From NCBI GenBank assembly GCA_030824805.1, contig JAPJRC010000006.1:1-63412 (forward strand): a DNA stretch of 63,412 nt. The letters run 5' to 3'. The position numbers and the translations under genes were made by a program. Below are positions 24,636 to 33,785 of the stretch, piece after piece. How positions within the stretch are numbered: position 1 is the first letter of the stretch; each line of letters starts with the position of its first letter. Origin of the DNA: Micavibrio sp. (GTDB lineage: Bacteria; Pseudomonadota; Alphaproteobacteria; Micavibrionales; Micavibrionaceae). A model generated the notes under the pieces. The model was not told the DNA's origin and searched no databases. It worked only from the letters and a program-made list of their open reading frames with translations.

Positions 24636-26183
24636 TCATTCGTTCTTTTTGGAAATTATAAGTCGGGCCAAGAGCAATAGTGTTACGATTGGCAGCAACA
24701 TCTGGAAGACATAGGAAAACCGGAACGGAAGTGGGGCCAGGGGTTCGGGCAGATATGTGACAATCGCTGCCTCCCGGTATATATCAGCATGATCTATTAC
24801 ACGCCCGTACGCGTCTATAACACCAGAAATTCCCGTGTTTGCCGAGCGAATGACGGGTAAACCTTCTTCGATTGCGCGCAAACGCGTCTGTGCAAAGTGT
24901 TGATACGGGCCAGCGCTATCGCCGTACCAACCGTCATTGGTGACGTTCACCATCCAGGCAGGGCGCGGTTTTCCGGTCACGTCATCCGGAAAAATGACCT
25001 CGTAGCAGATGAGGGGGCTGAATGAAGGAAGCGATTCATGCTCTATCGTTGTGGCGCCTTTGCCGGGCTCAAAACCTTTGAAGGCTGCAACAGGCTTTAA
25101 GGGTATCCAGTCCTGAAATGGGATAAATTCCCCGAATGGCACCAGATGGGATTTGTCATAGGTGTTCAGGGCGGTCATTGTTTTGTCGAGAATCGTCACA
25201 CTGTTTGAGAATTGCGTCTCATTTTGCGAAGCACGGCGTAGCAAAACACCGGTAATCAGATACGCATTGCTCTTGGTATAGGAGGAGAGCATGGCCCGCA
25301 TACGGTCCATGTTGGCCGGGACTGTGTATATGGTTGGCGAGATCGCCGTCTCTGGCCACACAATGAAAATATTCTCCGGTTGCGGATCGGCATAGGTTGC
25401 GCTGCGTGACAAGCTGACCGTTTTTTCAAAATTGGCCTGAATGGCAACAGGATCCCATTTCATGTCCTGCGGAATATTCGGCTGCACGACGACCACGGCG
25501 TTACGGCGATCCAGTTTTTGCTCGTTGGAAGAAAGCCTGTGCTGCCCAAGTGTAAAGCAGGCAATCATCATAACAATTATGAAAGCGGTGATTGCCGTTT
25601 TTCGTTTATAGCTAAAGCCGCTTACGATCAGGAAGCCACTCGTCGCCGCCCATAAAACGCTAACGAAAGTAAGCCCGTACGCGCCGATATAGTGCGCTGT
25701 CTGCGCCATCGGCAGATGATCGGCCCAGACATAGCCGTAAAGATTCCACGGAAACCCTGTGAAAGCGTTGCCGCGGGTCCATTCGGACACCGTGAGCATG
25801 AAAGCAAAAGCAAACAGATCCTTTAGCGTGTTTGGTGCGGCCAGCATGCGCGCACATGCCAGGTATGTTCCTGTAAAAAGCGCCAGCAAGGTCGGAAGGC
25901 CGATGACGGAAATTGGCCATACCCATGCAAATTCATTCCCTTCAACGAGCAGGGCATTGCCAATCCACCAAAGCCCCGTAACGAAATATCCGAGCGCAAA
26001 AAAGAAACCTGTCGCAAATGCCTGCGGCCCTGTCTTTGTGCGGGTGTAAAGCCAGTAAAGCGCGGACAGCCCGACAAACATGCACGGCCAGAACGATACA
26101 GGCGGCATTGCGAATGCCGATATCCAGCCTGCAATCACGCAGGCCACACCAAAACCGAATTTTTTTAAAAGAGTATTATTCAT
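24636..26183 (-). CDS. lnt: apolipoprotein N-acyltransferase
   Basis: Lnt adds the third acyl chain to the N-terminal Cys of lipoproteins in the inner membrane. The 515-residue protein has about six N-terminal membrane helices, then a nitrilase domain with the catalytic Glu in VWPETAISP, Lys in KSHLVPFGEFIPF and Cys in PLICYEVIFPD, and a last helix near the C-terminus. Its position between corC and xre-metK is the usual alphaproteobacterial order. Confidence 0.96.
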   Translation of the reverse strand: MNNTLLKKFGFGVACVIAGWISAFAMPPVSFWPCMFVGLSALYWLYTRTKTGPQAFATGFFFALGYFVTGLWWIGNALLVEGNEFAWVWPISVIGLPTLLALFTGTYLACARMLAAPNTLKDLFAFAFMLTVSEWTRGNAFTGFPWNLYGYVWADHLPMAQTAHYIGAYGLTFVSVLWAATSGFLIVSGFSYKRKTAITAFIIVMMIACFTLGQHRLSSNEQKLDRRNAVVVVQPNIPQDMKWDPVAIQANFEKTVSLSRSATYADPQPENIFIVWPETAISPTIYTVPANMDRMRAMLSSYTKSNAYLITGVLLRRASQNETQFSNSVTILDKTMTALNTYDKSHLVPFGEFIPFQDWIPLKPVAAFKGFEPGKGATTIEHESLPSFSPLICYEVIFPDDVTGKPRPAWMVNVTNDGWYGDSAGPYQHFAQTRLRAIEEGLPVIRSANTGISGVIDAYGRVIDHADIYREAAIVTYLPEPLAPLPFRFSYVFQMLLPIVTLLLLARLIISKKNE

Positions 26184-26223
26184 CGCGCCGGATCATAGTG
26201 TATCCGCTTTTACAAGGGTAGTG

Positions 26224-27183
26224 CTAAACCTCGTCCCCGTTATCCTGCTGGCGGAGGTTACGGACACGAACCCTTTTCACGCGGCGTGTGTCGGCATCAA
26301 GGATATCCAGAACAACGCCGGAAGGGTGCTTGAGAGAATCTCCGCGCTTGGGGATGTGGCCGGCAATATGGAAGGCCAAGCCGCCCAGCGTGTCTATATC
26401 CTCACGCTCGTCCGAATTCAGGAAGCGGCCATAACGATCTTCGAAATCGTCAATGTCCATGAGGGCGTCGGCCACGACAGAGCCGTCGGGTTTTTCAATC
26501 AGTTGCGGCGTTTCCTCATGGTCGAATTCGTCATCAATGTCGCCGACGATAGCTTCAATGACATCGTTCACCGTCACCAGACCGTCAATGCCGCCATGTT
26601 CGTCTATGACCATGGCCATATGTTTTTTGTCTTCGCGCATCATCTTGAAAAGGTCCATTATGGGAAGGCCTGGATGGACGATCATCGCTTCCCGGACCAT
26701 GTCGGCGAGGTTGCATGGCCTGTTTTCAAGCAGACAGTTTAGAATATCCTTGATGTGTATGGAGCCAACAATGTGGTCCAGATTGTCTTCAAAAACAGGC
26801 AGACGGCTGAACTGCTTTTCGGCAAACAGCTTTTTCAAGTCTTCCATAGAGGCGTTTTTATCTATCGCGACAATGTTGGCGCGCGGCACCATAACATCGG
26901 ATACGCGCAAATCCCGCGTGTTGAGAACATTGGCAATAAGTTCTTTCTGGTTGTCGACGGCCGTATCATCGAGATCGGAAGATTCCTTCAGCTCCTCGAT
27001 ATATTCCTCTAGCGCTTCCTGAAGCTGCTCGTTTGAATTGCTGGGCCTGCCGCGCAAAAGGTTTTTAAACCATGTCATCGCGCGCGGTCTGGCGCGTGTC
27101 TCATTCAGGGTGATGGAAGAGGGGGAGGATATGTTCTTGTTCGCGTCGCCGCGACTGTGTTCGTCTTCAGACATTTTCAGCAT
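26224..27183 (-). CDS. CorC/HlyC-type CBS-pair protein
   Basis: The 319-residue soluble protein contains a CBS pair (LRVSDVMVPRANIVAIDK through MAMVIDEHGGIDGLVTVNDV) and the C-terminal CorC_HlyC domain from ADALMDIDDFEDRYGRF. Such proteins are linked to magnesium/cobalt efflux. It lies between ybeY and lnt as expected. A second ATG three codons downstream (27174) is an equally good start. Confidence 0.93.
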   Translation of the reverse strand: MLKMSEDEHSRGDANKNISSPSSITLNETRARPRAMTWFKNLLRGRPSNSNEQLQEALEEYIEELKESSDLDDTAVDNQKELIANVLNTRDLRVSDVMVPRANIVAIDKNASMEDLKKLFAEKQFSRLPVFEDNLDHIVGSIHIKDILNCLLENRPCNLADMVREAMIVHPGLPIMDLFKMMREDKKHMAMVIDEHGGIDGLVTVNDVIEAIVGDIDDEFDHEETPQLIEKPDGSVVADALMDIDDFEDRYGRFLNSDEREDIDTLGGLAFHIAGHIPKRGDSLKHPSGVVLDILDADTRRVKRVRVRNLRQQDNGDEV

Positions 27184-27193
27184 GATCCGGTCA

Positions 27194-27715
27194 TTATGCC
27201 ATAGACAAATTGTCCATGTAAGGATTTTGTATATTCATCTTTTCCAATATACGAATTTCCAACGTTTCCATGATGGTGGCTTCATCTTCGGTCAAATGAT
27301 CATACCCGATCAGATGTAAAGTTCCATGAACAATCATATGGGTAAAGTGGTCTTTAAAGAATTTTCCCTGTTCCGCCGCTTCGCGGTCGAGCGTCTGATA
27401 AGAAAGGATGATATCGCCTAGCGGGAACGGACCGTCGGGCGGAGCTGGCTCATCGGAATCCAGATTGGCAAAACTAAGAACATTGGTCGGCTTGTCCATG
27501 TCCCTGTATTCGCGGTTAAGGACCTGAACAAGGTCGTCATTTGCCAGAACCACTGATGCTTCGAGATCGCGACCATTGAGAACGGCAGGCAGTATTGCCA
27601 TCTCGAGCGCTAACGACATTGCGTTGCTGGCAATCGCTTCGACATCCAGAAAGGATGCGCTCCATTCGGGTTCCAGAACGGAAACATCGATATCGATAGA
27701 CTTATTTTCTGGCAT
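27194..27715 (-). CDS. ybeY: endoribonuclease YbeY
   Basis: YbeY is a zinc-dependent RNase involved in 16S rRNA maturation and ribosome quality control. The zinc motif H-x3-H-x5-H is seen in HMIVHGTLHLIGYDH near the C-terminus, with REYRDMDKPTNVLSF before it. I start it at the ATG at 27715 (173 residues, AGG upstream), overlapping the end of phoH by 14 bases; an upstream start would overlap further. Confidence 0.95.
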   Translation of the reverse strand: MPENKSIDIDVSVLEPEWSASFLDVEAIASNAMSLALEMAILPAVLNGRDLEASVVLANDDLVQVLNREYRDMDKPTNVLSFANLDSDEPAPPDGPFPLGDIILSYQTLDREAAEQGKFFKDHFTHMIVHGTLHLIGYDHLTEDEATIMETLEIRILEKMNIQNPYMDNLSMA

Positions 27716-28637
27716 TGTACCTGTCGTATGCTTCGATAATTTTACCCACCAGTTTGTGGCGGACAACGTCGCCTTTGTCGAAATGGATAAAGGCGACTTC
27801 AGGAATGCCGCTCAGGATTTTCATGGCTTCGCTGAGGCCCGATTGGGTGGAAGCCGGCAAGTCCGTTTGCGTCGGGTCGCCGTTGATGACCATGCGTGTG
27901 CCTTGACCCATGCGGGTAAGGAACATTTTCATCTGCATGGCGGTGGTGTTTTGCGCCTCGTCGAGAACGACAAATGCGTTTTTAAGCGTTCGGCCGCGCA
28001 TGAACGCAAGCGGTGCGATTTCAATTTCGCCGGATGCCATTTTCTTTATAACCGTTTCGGCGGGCATAAGTTCGCGCAGCGCGTCGTGTATAGGACGCAG
28101 ATACGGATCGATCTTTTCAAGCATATCGCCGGGAAGAAAGCCAAGACGCTCTCCGGCCTCGACGGCAGGGCGCGTGAACACAAGGCGTTCGACAAGCCCC
28201 TCGCGGAACATTTCGACGCCCACCGCCACCGCAAGGAAGGTTTTACCCGTACCGGCAGGGCCGATGCCGAATGCCATATCGTTGTTGCGCATTGCTTCGA
28301 TATAAGCGGACTGGTTTGGAGAGCGCGGTGTAACGGTACGCGATCCGCCGCTTTTAACGGCCGCTTTTTCATCGAGGAAGTTGTCGCGAATGGCGTGTGG
28401 TTCGTTCTGGATGCTCGTGCGCTCGCCGCGTGCGAATTTCAGCGCCGCATCAAAATCGCCAATCGTCACATCCTGATTTTTTTCCAGACGCGACCACATC
28501 ATTTCCAGCACCGCTTCGGCAGTCTGCATGGCTTTTGAAGTGCCTTTGATCGAAACCGTGTTGCCGCGGCTTGCGATATCGACATCGAGCATGTCTTCTA
28601 GGTAGTGGAGGTTAGCGTTGTGTTCGCCGAACAGCAT
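27702..28637 (-). CDS. ybeZ: PhoH-family ATPase (YbeZ)
   Basis: A PhoH-like protein that partners YbeY. The 311 residues from the ATG at 28637 include Walker A GPAGTGKTFLAVA, Walker B AFVVLDEAQNTT and the PhoH pattern VINGDPTQTDLP. The family-typical N-terminus seems to continue upstream: codons 28682-28638 read DRRVSLTFQDNSLIP in frame, but no ATG, GTG or TTG occurs before the stop at 28709-28707. The true start is therefore unclear. A nearby ATG at 28735 in another frame (MIETTLKNHE) would join this segment if one base were missing near 28703-28710. Confidence 0.93.
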   Translation of the reverse strand: MLFGEHNANLHYLEDMLDVDIASRGNTVSIKGTSKAMQTAEAVLEMMWSRLEKNQDVTIGDFDAALKFARGERTSIQNEPHAIRDNFLDEKAAVKSGGSRTVTPRSPNQSAYIEAMRNNDMAFGIGPAGTGKTFLAVAVGVEMFREGLVERLVFTRPAVEAGERLGFLPGDMLEKIDPYLRPIHDALRELMPAETVIKKMASGEIEIAPLAFMRGRTLKNAFVVLDEAQNTTAMQMKMFLTRMGQGTRMVINGDPTQTDLPASTQSGLSEAMKILSGIPEVAFIHFDKGDVVRHKLVGKIIEAYDRYNARK

Positions 28638-28818
28638 CGGAATGAGGCTGTTATCCTGAAAGGTCAGGGAGACCCGTCTGTCATTATCTTTAGATATGGC
28701 TAAGCCTCATGGTTTTTCAGTGTTGTTTCAATCATAACATAGAATGGTTAACCAATGGCGAAAAGGGGGAATACGCCTTTATTTTCAGAAATTTATAGGT
28801 TTTGCGCGGATCCCGCAT

Positions 28819-29973
28819 TCATTGGAAACGCTCAGGTTGCATAGACTCCAGAATTTTAAGCTCGCGGTCGTCCCCGTGAACATACCATCTGGCAAAGGCC
28901 AGAGCGGCGGCAAAGCCCGGAACAATCCCAAGTCCAGCCCAACCGGTGGCAACATCGTAATCTTTCATTCTTCCCACAACCGGCAGCGCGTTGGCCGCGG
29001 TGAACAGGGGGCCTGCGGAAAGGGTGTATGGATATTTTTGTGCAATACCGGGGAGAATATTTTCAGCCATCGCCTTCAGTTTATTTTCTAGCGCGGGTAG
29101 TTCGTCAGCAGATTCCAGATCGCCTTGTCCTACGGTGAGCATATTTTGTGGGTCGATCCCGCCCCAAAAGACATCGTCATCGACATTCACGTCACACACG
29201 GCCATAGGACCGTCCGCGATTGCGCGCGCGTCATCCGTATCCAGAGGTCCGAAAACAAGCGCAGCGGTGTAAGAGATATTCCCTTTAACATTAAAGCCTT
29301 CAAGCTTTGGCGCATGAAGCGCCCCTGTTGCCATGAATGGATTGTTACGAGATATGAATGTGCCTTTGTCGGTGATTATCGTGCATCCTTCTACACCCCG
29401 CTTATGGCTATGATAGGTCGTTTCAGTGACGACATGTCCGCCCATTTTTTTAATCGCACCGACGATTCCGTTGAGAAGCTCGGGGGTGTTTACCTGTCCT
29501 ATCGAATTTACAGAGAGGCTATGCGCATAACCCGGCAAACGAAATGTCTGTTTGTTTGAATTGCCTATGGCTTCTTGTGTTTTAAAAACACCGTTGGCAG
29601 ACGCTTTGCGCACGAAATTTTCGAGGGCATCGGCAGACTTTGCTTTGACTTCGTAACCCGCCTGAAAACGGCAGGCGATGCTTTCTTTTGCAACAGTTTC
29701 GATCAGCGCATCGCGTGCGTTGGCTAAAAGTGCACGAATAGAATCAAAGTTTTTTATCGCATCGGGGCCGGCCATCATGCCTTCGGCTTGTTGGACCCAG
29801 TGGCTACCCGCTGTCACAGGGGCTTTTATGCGATCGGTGATGACGAGAACTGCGATATTTTTTTTCGCGTCATGAGCCGCCTTTAATGTGGCATAGGCAG
29901 CAAACAGCGAGGCCAATCCACCGCCGACAAAAATGCGGTCATAGACGATGTTTTGAATGTCCTGTGCGGTCAT
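28819..29973 (-). CDS. FAD-dependent oxidoreductase (DAO-like)
   Basis: The 384-residue protein has an N-terminal dinucleotide site (YDRIFVGGGLASLFAAYATL), a middle region with substrate-like strands and a C-terminal GGIDPQNMLTVGQGDLES and VVGRMKDYDVATGWAGLGIV, where the second FAD contact lies. It resembles the glycine oxidase/GlpD-type DAO fold but I cannot name a substrate. It starts 3 bases after the miaB stop. It separates miaB from phoH, which are often neighbours. Confidence 0.8.
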   Translation of the reverse strand: MTAQDIQNIVYDRIFVGGGLASLFAAYATLKAAHDAKKNIAVLVITDRIKAPVTAGSHWVQQAEGMMAGPDAIKNFDSIRALLANARDALIETVAKESIACRFQAGYEVKAKSADALENFVRKASANGVFKTQEAIGNSNKQTFRLPGYAHSLSVNSIGQVNTPELLNGIVGAIKKMGGHVVTETTYHSHKRGVEGCTIITDKGTFISRNNPFMATGALHAPKLEGFNVKGNISYTAALVFGPLDTDDARAIADGPMAVCDVNVDDDVFWGGIDPQNMLTVGQGDLESADELPALENKLKAMAENILPGIAQKYPYTLSAGPLFTAANALPVVGRMKDYDVATGWAGLGIVPGFAAALAFARWYVHGDDRELKILESMQPERFQ

Positions 29974-29976
29974 TTC

Positions 29977-31344
29977 TTACGCAGTTTTTGCGAGCGGTTC
30001 GATAATTTCCAGTTCGCCTTGCAAGGCTGTGGCAGATGTTTTCTTAATTGCGACATCCACAATCTGGCCGATCAGACGTTCTTTGCCAACGATATTCACA
30101 GACTGGTTGTGTGGGGAGCGGCCTTGAACCTGTCCTTCTTTTACGCCTTTGCGTTCGATCAACACAGGTACGGTCTGGCCTAGAAATGGCGCGTTAAACT
30201 CTTCAAATTGTTTCGTTAAAAGCGCTTGGAGCCTAACAAGGCGTTCCTGCTTGATATCCTCGCGCACGATCGCTGCCTGAATGGCCGCGGCAGGCGTTCC
30301 GGGACGGGGTGAATATTTGAAAGAGTAGGCGGACTGATAACCGACAGCGCGGACCAATTCCATCGTCGCCTCGAAATCTTCTTCGGTTTCGCCGGGGAAG
30401 CCGACAATGAAGTCAGACGAAAAGGCGATATTGGGACGCGCTTTGCGAACGCGGTCCAGAATATCGAGATAGAACTGCGCTGTGTGCTTGCGATTCATCG
30501 CCTTCAATATCCGGTCCGACCCATGCTGGACGGGCAAGTGCATATAAGGCATCAGCTTGGGAATATTTGCGTGCGCGCCGATCAGTTCGTCTTCCATGTC
30601 GCGCGGATGAGACGTGGTGTAACGGATGCGTTCGATCTCGTCTATCTTGGCGATCTCTTCTATCAGGCGGCCAAGACCCCAGACTTTTCCATCCGGACCT
30701 TCGCCGTGGAAAGCGTTGACGTTTTGTCCAAGCAGTGTGATTTCGCGCGCGCCATTGCCCGCCATCTTGCGTGCTTCGGCCATGATCTGCGCGACAGGGC
30801 GGGAATATTCTGCGCCGCGTGTGTAGGGTACGACACAGAACGTGCAGAATTTATCGCAGCCTTCCTGCACCGACAAAAACGCGGCGGGTCCGTGGTTGAG
30901 CGTTTCGCCCGCGAGCGTATCGAATTTTGTATCGACGGCCAGTTCGGTGTTTACCACGCGTTCGACACCGGCCTTGAGCAACATCTCGGGAAGCTCGTGA
31001 TAGGCCTGCGGACCGAACACCATGTCGACGGCCGGCGCACGCTTCATAATGAAATCGCCTTCAGCCTGCGCCACGCAGCCGGCAACCGCAATCACGGTTT
31101 TTTTGCCTTCGGCTTCGCGGTCTTCCTTGATGTCGCGCAGCCGGCCAATTTCAGAGAATACTTTTTCGGTGGCTTTTTCACGAATGTGGCAGGTGTTGAG
31201 AATGACCATATCGGCATCCTCGGGGGTTTCCGTCGCCTCGTATCCCATGGGCGACAAAATATCCGTCATCCGGCGGCTGTCATATACATTCATCTGACAG
31301 CCCCAGGTTTTTATGAATAGTTTTTTTCGGTTTGTTTCGTTCAT
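29977..31344 (-). CDS. miaB: tRNA-2-methylthio-N6-dimethylallyladenosine synthase
   Basis: MiaB adds a methylthio group at A37 of tRNAs reading UNN codons. The protein of 455 residues has the N-terminal cluster (Cys16 in KTWGCQMNVYDS, Cys in LNTCHIREKA, later GCVAQAEG), the radical-SAM CxxxCxxC in EGCDKFCTFCVVPY and a C-terminal TRAM domain (PVLIERKGVKEGQVQGRSPH). The ATG at 31344 has GGCGGG at a good distance; an ATG at 31350 is the alternative. Confidence 0.97.
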   Translation of the reverse strand: MNETNRKKLFIKTWGCQMNVYDSRRMTDILSPMGYEATETPEDADMVILNTCHIREKATEKVFSEIGRLRDIKEDREAEGKKTVIAVAGCVAQAEGDFIMKRAPAVDMVFGPQAYHELPEMLLKAGVERVVNTELAVDTKFDTLAGETLNHGPAAFLSVQEGCDKFCTFCVVPYTRGAEYSRPVAQIMAEARKMAGNGAREITLLGQNVNAFHGEGPDGKVWGLGRLIEEIAKIDEIERIRYTTSHPRDMEDELIGAHANIPKLMPYMHLPVQHGSDRILKAMNRKHTAQFYLDILDRVRKARPNIAFSSDFIVGFPGETEEDFEATMELVRAVGYQSAYSFKYSPRPGTPAAAIQAAIVREDIKQERLVRLQALLTKQFEEFNAPFLGQTVPVLIERKGVKEGQVQGRSPHNQSVNIVGKERLIGQIVDVAIKKTSATALQGELEIIEPLAKTA

Positions 31345-31402
31345 GGTCATATCCCGCCGGATTTAAACCATGGCGGGACGTGAAACGTCAAGGAAACGCT
31401 GA

Positions 31403-31699
31403 TTACCAGCCGAGCTTGAATTTAAATCCGCTCTGGCTTTGGGTATAGCGATCCATGCAGGCCGCATGGTCGGCGGCGTTCTGTTTAACCTGCGGATTGG
31501 TGGTTATTTCCATGATGCTGCCGGTTTGTGTCTGGGCGACAGACGGGGGCAGGGCGCGGTTGGCGGCCTGCAGGTCGGCCATGCATTGCTCAGGTGTTTT
31601 AACCGAGGTCGTGTCTTCGGAAATAAGACCTGTGCCGACGGCTATAGCCAAGGCAACGCCTATGCCCGCTGCACCATATCCGATTGCTTTTTTGCTCAT
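31403..31699 (-). CDS. small membrane-anchored protein, tandem pair member A
   Basis: A 98-residue unknown with one N-terminal Gly/Ala-rich helix (AIGYGAAGIGVALAIAVGTG) followed by an outside region with two Cys (TPEQCMADL and ADHAACMDRY). The helix, the AVGT that ends it and a Thr-x-x-x-Cys shortly after also occur in the neighbour at 31713-31991, so I read them as diverged duplicates. It lies 13 bases after that gene. The function is unknown. Confidence 0.72.
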   Translation of the reverse strand: MSKKAIGYGAAGIGVALAIAVGTGLISEDTTSVKTPEQCMADLQAANRALPPSVAQTQTGSIMEITTNPQVKQNAADHAACMDRYTQSQSGFKFKLGW

Positions 31700-31712
31700 A
31701 ATACTGTGCTCC

Positions 31713-31991
31713 TTATAGAGTTACGCCCAGGACTGAAACCTGGAACGGTTGTTCTGATTTTTCTATGCAGCTCTGACGCCTGATCTCGATACGCAAAAAC
31801 TCGCGGCGTTTGCCATCGGTGATGTTGAACCCTTCACGTTGGCGAAAATCGATTTCGGTAAGGCGCGCTGTTTCATTGCAAGCCTTGGCCGTGGCGGGTT
31901 TTTCGAATTTAACGACATCGGTCCCGACGGCCGCCGCAAAAACGCCGCCTGCCGCCAAGCCGCTGATAACAAAGCCTTTAATGTCCGCCAT
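31713..31991 (-). CDS. small membrane-anchored protein, tandem pair member B
   Basis: A 92-residue protein opening MADIKGFVISGLAAGGVFAA with AVGT after it, a polar domain with two Cys (KACNETARL and RRQSCIEK) and several strands. There is no Shine-Dalgarno sequence in the few bases before the ATG. It is the first of the pair. A periplasmic, possibly disulfide-bonded domain is likely from the two Cys; beyond that nothing can be said. Confidence 0.7.
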   Translation of the reverse strand: MADIKGFVISGLAAGGVFAAAVGTDVVKFEKPATAKACNETARLTEIDFRQREGFNITDGKRREFLRIEIRRQSCIEKSEQPFQVSVLGVTL

Positions 31992-32111
31992 AACACACCG
32001 TTATATTACTTATTCTTATTGTTGCGCGTTGTTTAACATAACAATTGACTTGTGGTCAAGATTTTTAGACCCGTGGCTTTTGGTTTCACGGGAAATAAGG
32101 TAAAAACAGGG

Positions 32112-33068
32112 ATGATTCAGCCTCTCCCCAAACGCGCTCTTCTTGTCATGGGCAACCAGATGCTTCCAGAGCAGATGGAAACACTGGAACAACATTTTGA
32201 CGTTATCAGGCTCTGGAAGGAAAAAGACCCTGAATCCGTGCTTCAGGCCAGAAAAACGGACATTGTGGCCATTTCTTCGGTATTTTTTGTGCCGGTTTCC
32301 CGCAATTTGATCGAAAATCTCCCGAATTTGGAAATTATTAGCCAGTTTGCGGTCGGATACGACAATATTGACGTCAAAGCAGCCAAAGAACGCGGCATTG
32401 CCGTTACGAATACGCCGGATGTCCTGACGGATGAAACCGCCGATACCGCCATGGCTTTACTTTTGGCGGTTTCAAAGCGCGTGTGTGAAGGCGATATGTT
32501 TGTGCGGGTAGGAAAATGGCTCAACGGACCATTGCCGCTCGGATCCTCGCTCAAAAACAAGACAGTCGGCATCGTAGGCATGGGCCGTATTGGTCAAGCC
32601 ATAGCGCGCCGTTGCGAAGCCTTTGGTATGAAGGTTATCTATCAGGGGCCCAACAAAAAAGAGAATATTTCCTACGACTACCAACCAGATGTTCAGAAAC
32701 TGGCTGAAATTTCGGATTACCTAATATTGGCCTGTCCGGGGGGTGCGGAAACGCATCATATGGTGCATGAACCGATTCTGGGGGCTCTAGGTCCAAAGGG
32801 ATTTCTTATCAACATATCACGTGGCTCTGTCGTGGATGAAGAAAGCCTCATAAAAGCTTTGGAAAACAAAAAAATCGCCGGGGCCGGTCTGGACGTATAT
32901 CAAAACGAACCGCACGTGCGCGCCGAATTTGTTAAGATGGACAATGTCGTGCTATTACCCCATATCGGCTCGGCGACGTTTGAAACCCGCGCAGAGATGG
33001 GTGAGCTTGTCGTTCGGAATTTGCTTGCCCACTTCAACGGCGAACCGCTATTAACGCCTGTACAATAA
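32112..33068 (+). CDS. D-isomer-specific 2-hydroxyacid dehydrogenase
   Basis: The 318-residue protein from the ATG at 32112 (ACAGGG upstream) has the NAD-binding GIVGMGRIGQAIARRC and the catalytic trio: Arg in NISRGSVVDEE, Glu in LDVYQNEP and His in LLPHIGSAT. The sequence is nearest glyoxylate/hydroxypyruvate reductases by eye, reducing a 2-oxoacid with NAD(P)H. Substrate specificity cannot be fixed from motifs alone. Confidence 0.9.
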   Translation: MIQPLPKRALLVMGNQMLPEQMETLEQHFDVIRLWKEKDPESVLQARKTDIVAISSVFFVPVSRNLIENLPNLEIISQFAVGYDNIDVKAAKERGIAVTNTPDVLTDETADTAMALLLAVSKRVCEGDMFVRVGKWLNGPLPLGSSLKNKTVGIVGMGRIGQAIARRCEAFGMKVIYQGPNKKENISYDYQPDVQKLAEISDYLILACPGGAETHHMVHEPILGALGPKGFLINISRGSVVDEESLIKALENKKIAGAGLDVYQNEPHVRAEFVKMDNVVLLPHIGSATFETRAEMGELVVRNLLAHFNGEPLLTPVQ

Positions 33069-33080
33069 GAGGTAAAATTT

Positions 33081-33608
33081 ATGAAGAAATTCGTTCTCTG
33101 CACGCTGCTGTGCCTGATGGCCGCACCTGCGCATGCGCAACTCGAAGTTGGTGTTCCGGTCGCCGGTGCAGGCGGCAGGCAATGCTACACACCGGCGGAG
33201 GCGGAAGCCGAGCAGGGAATACGCATCCACTCCGAATTGATGGTTATCGCGCTTAATTGCCAGCATATGACGCCGAGTGGCTGGAAAAATTTCTATGTGC
33301 AATATCAACAGATCACAGCCAGAAACGCGGCGTTGATTGGCAACTATGAAAATATTCTGATCAATTACTTTGCGTTGGCGGGCAAAAGCAATCCCGAACG
33401 TGCCTTCCATGATCTGCGCACATCCTTTGCCAACAAGGTTTCGACCGATGCCGCGCAAATGCGCCCCGACATTTTCTGTGCAACCTACGCACCGCGCCTT
33501 CCCAAAGTGGACAAGATGACAACGGCTGATTTCCAGAGCTGGGCCGCGAACATCGAGGCTTCACATCCGGTTTCCAAACCGATGTGCTCACAGGTTGCCC
33601 AACGTTAG
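33081..33608 (+). CDS. periplasmic hypothetical protein
   Basis: A 175-residue protein with a clear signal peptide (MKKFVLCTLLCLMAAPAHAQ, AHA-Q cleavage) and AGAGG..QCYTPAEAEAEQ at the mature N-terminus, then long helices and four or more Cys. It lies 12 bases after the dehydrogenase gene with its own ribosome site (AGAGG), and a terminator follows. I recognise no family. Confidence 0.75.
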   Translation: MKKFVLCTLLCLMAAPAHAQLEVGVPVAGAGGRQCYTPAEAEAEQGIRIHSELMVIALNCQHMTPSGWKNFYVQYQQITARNAALIGNYENILINYFALAGKSNPERAFHDLRTSFANKVSTDAAQMRPDIFCATYAPRLPKVDKMTTADFQSWAANIEASHPVSKPMCSQVAQR

Positions 33609-33633
33609 GTTGATATATTCTTTCGTCTTTTCA

Positions 33634-33662
33634 CAAAACCCCGCCGCAAAGGCGGGGTTTTG
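33634..33662 (+). terminator. intrinsic terminator
   Basis: AAAACCCCGCC and GGCGGGGTTTT around GCAAA, ending the dehydrogenase/periplasmic-protein transcript. Confidence 0.85.
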
Positions 33663-33785
33663 ATTCGTATCTGTGGAAAACTTCTGGCCCGGGCCCACGT
33701 TGTCTTGCGAGTAAAATATGAGCGTGTCTTTATAACGTACTCATTCATCGCAATTTTTCTTTCAACCGCAAGGAAAGCACCAGGC

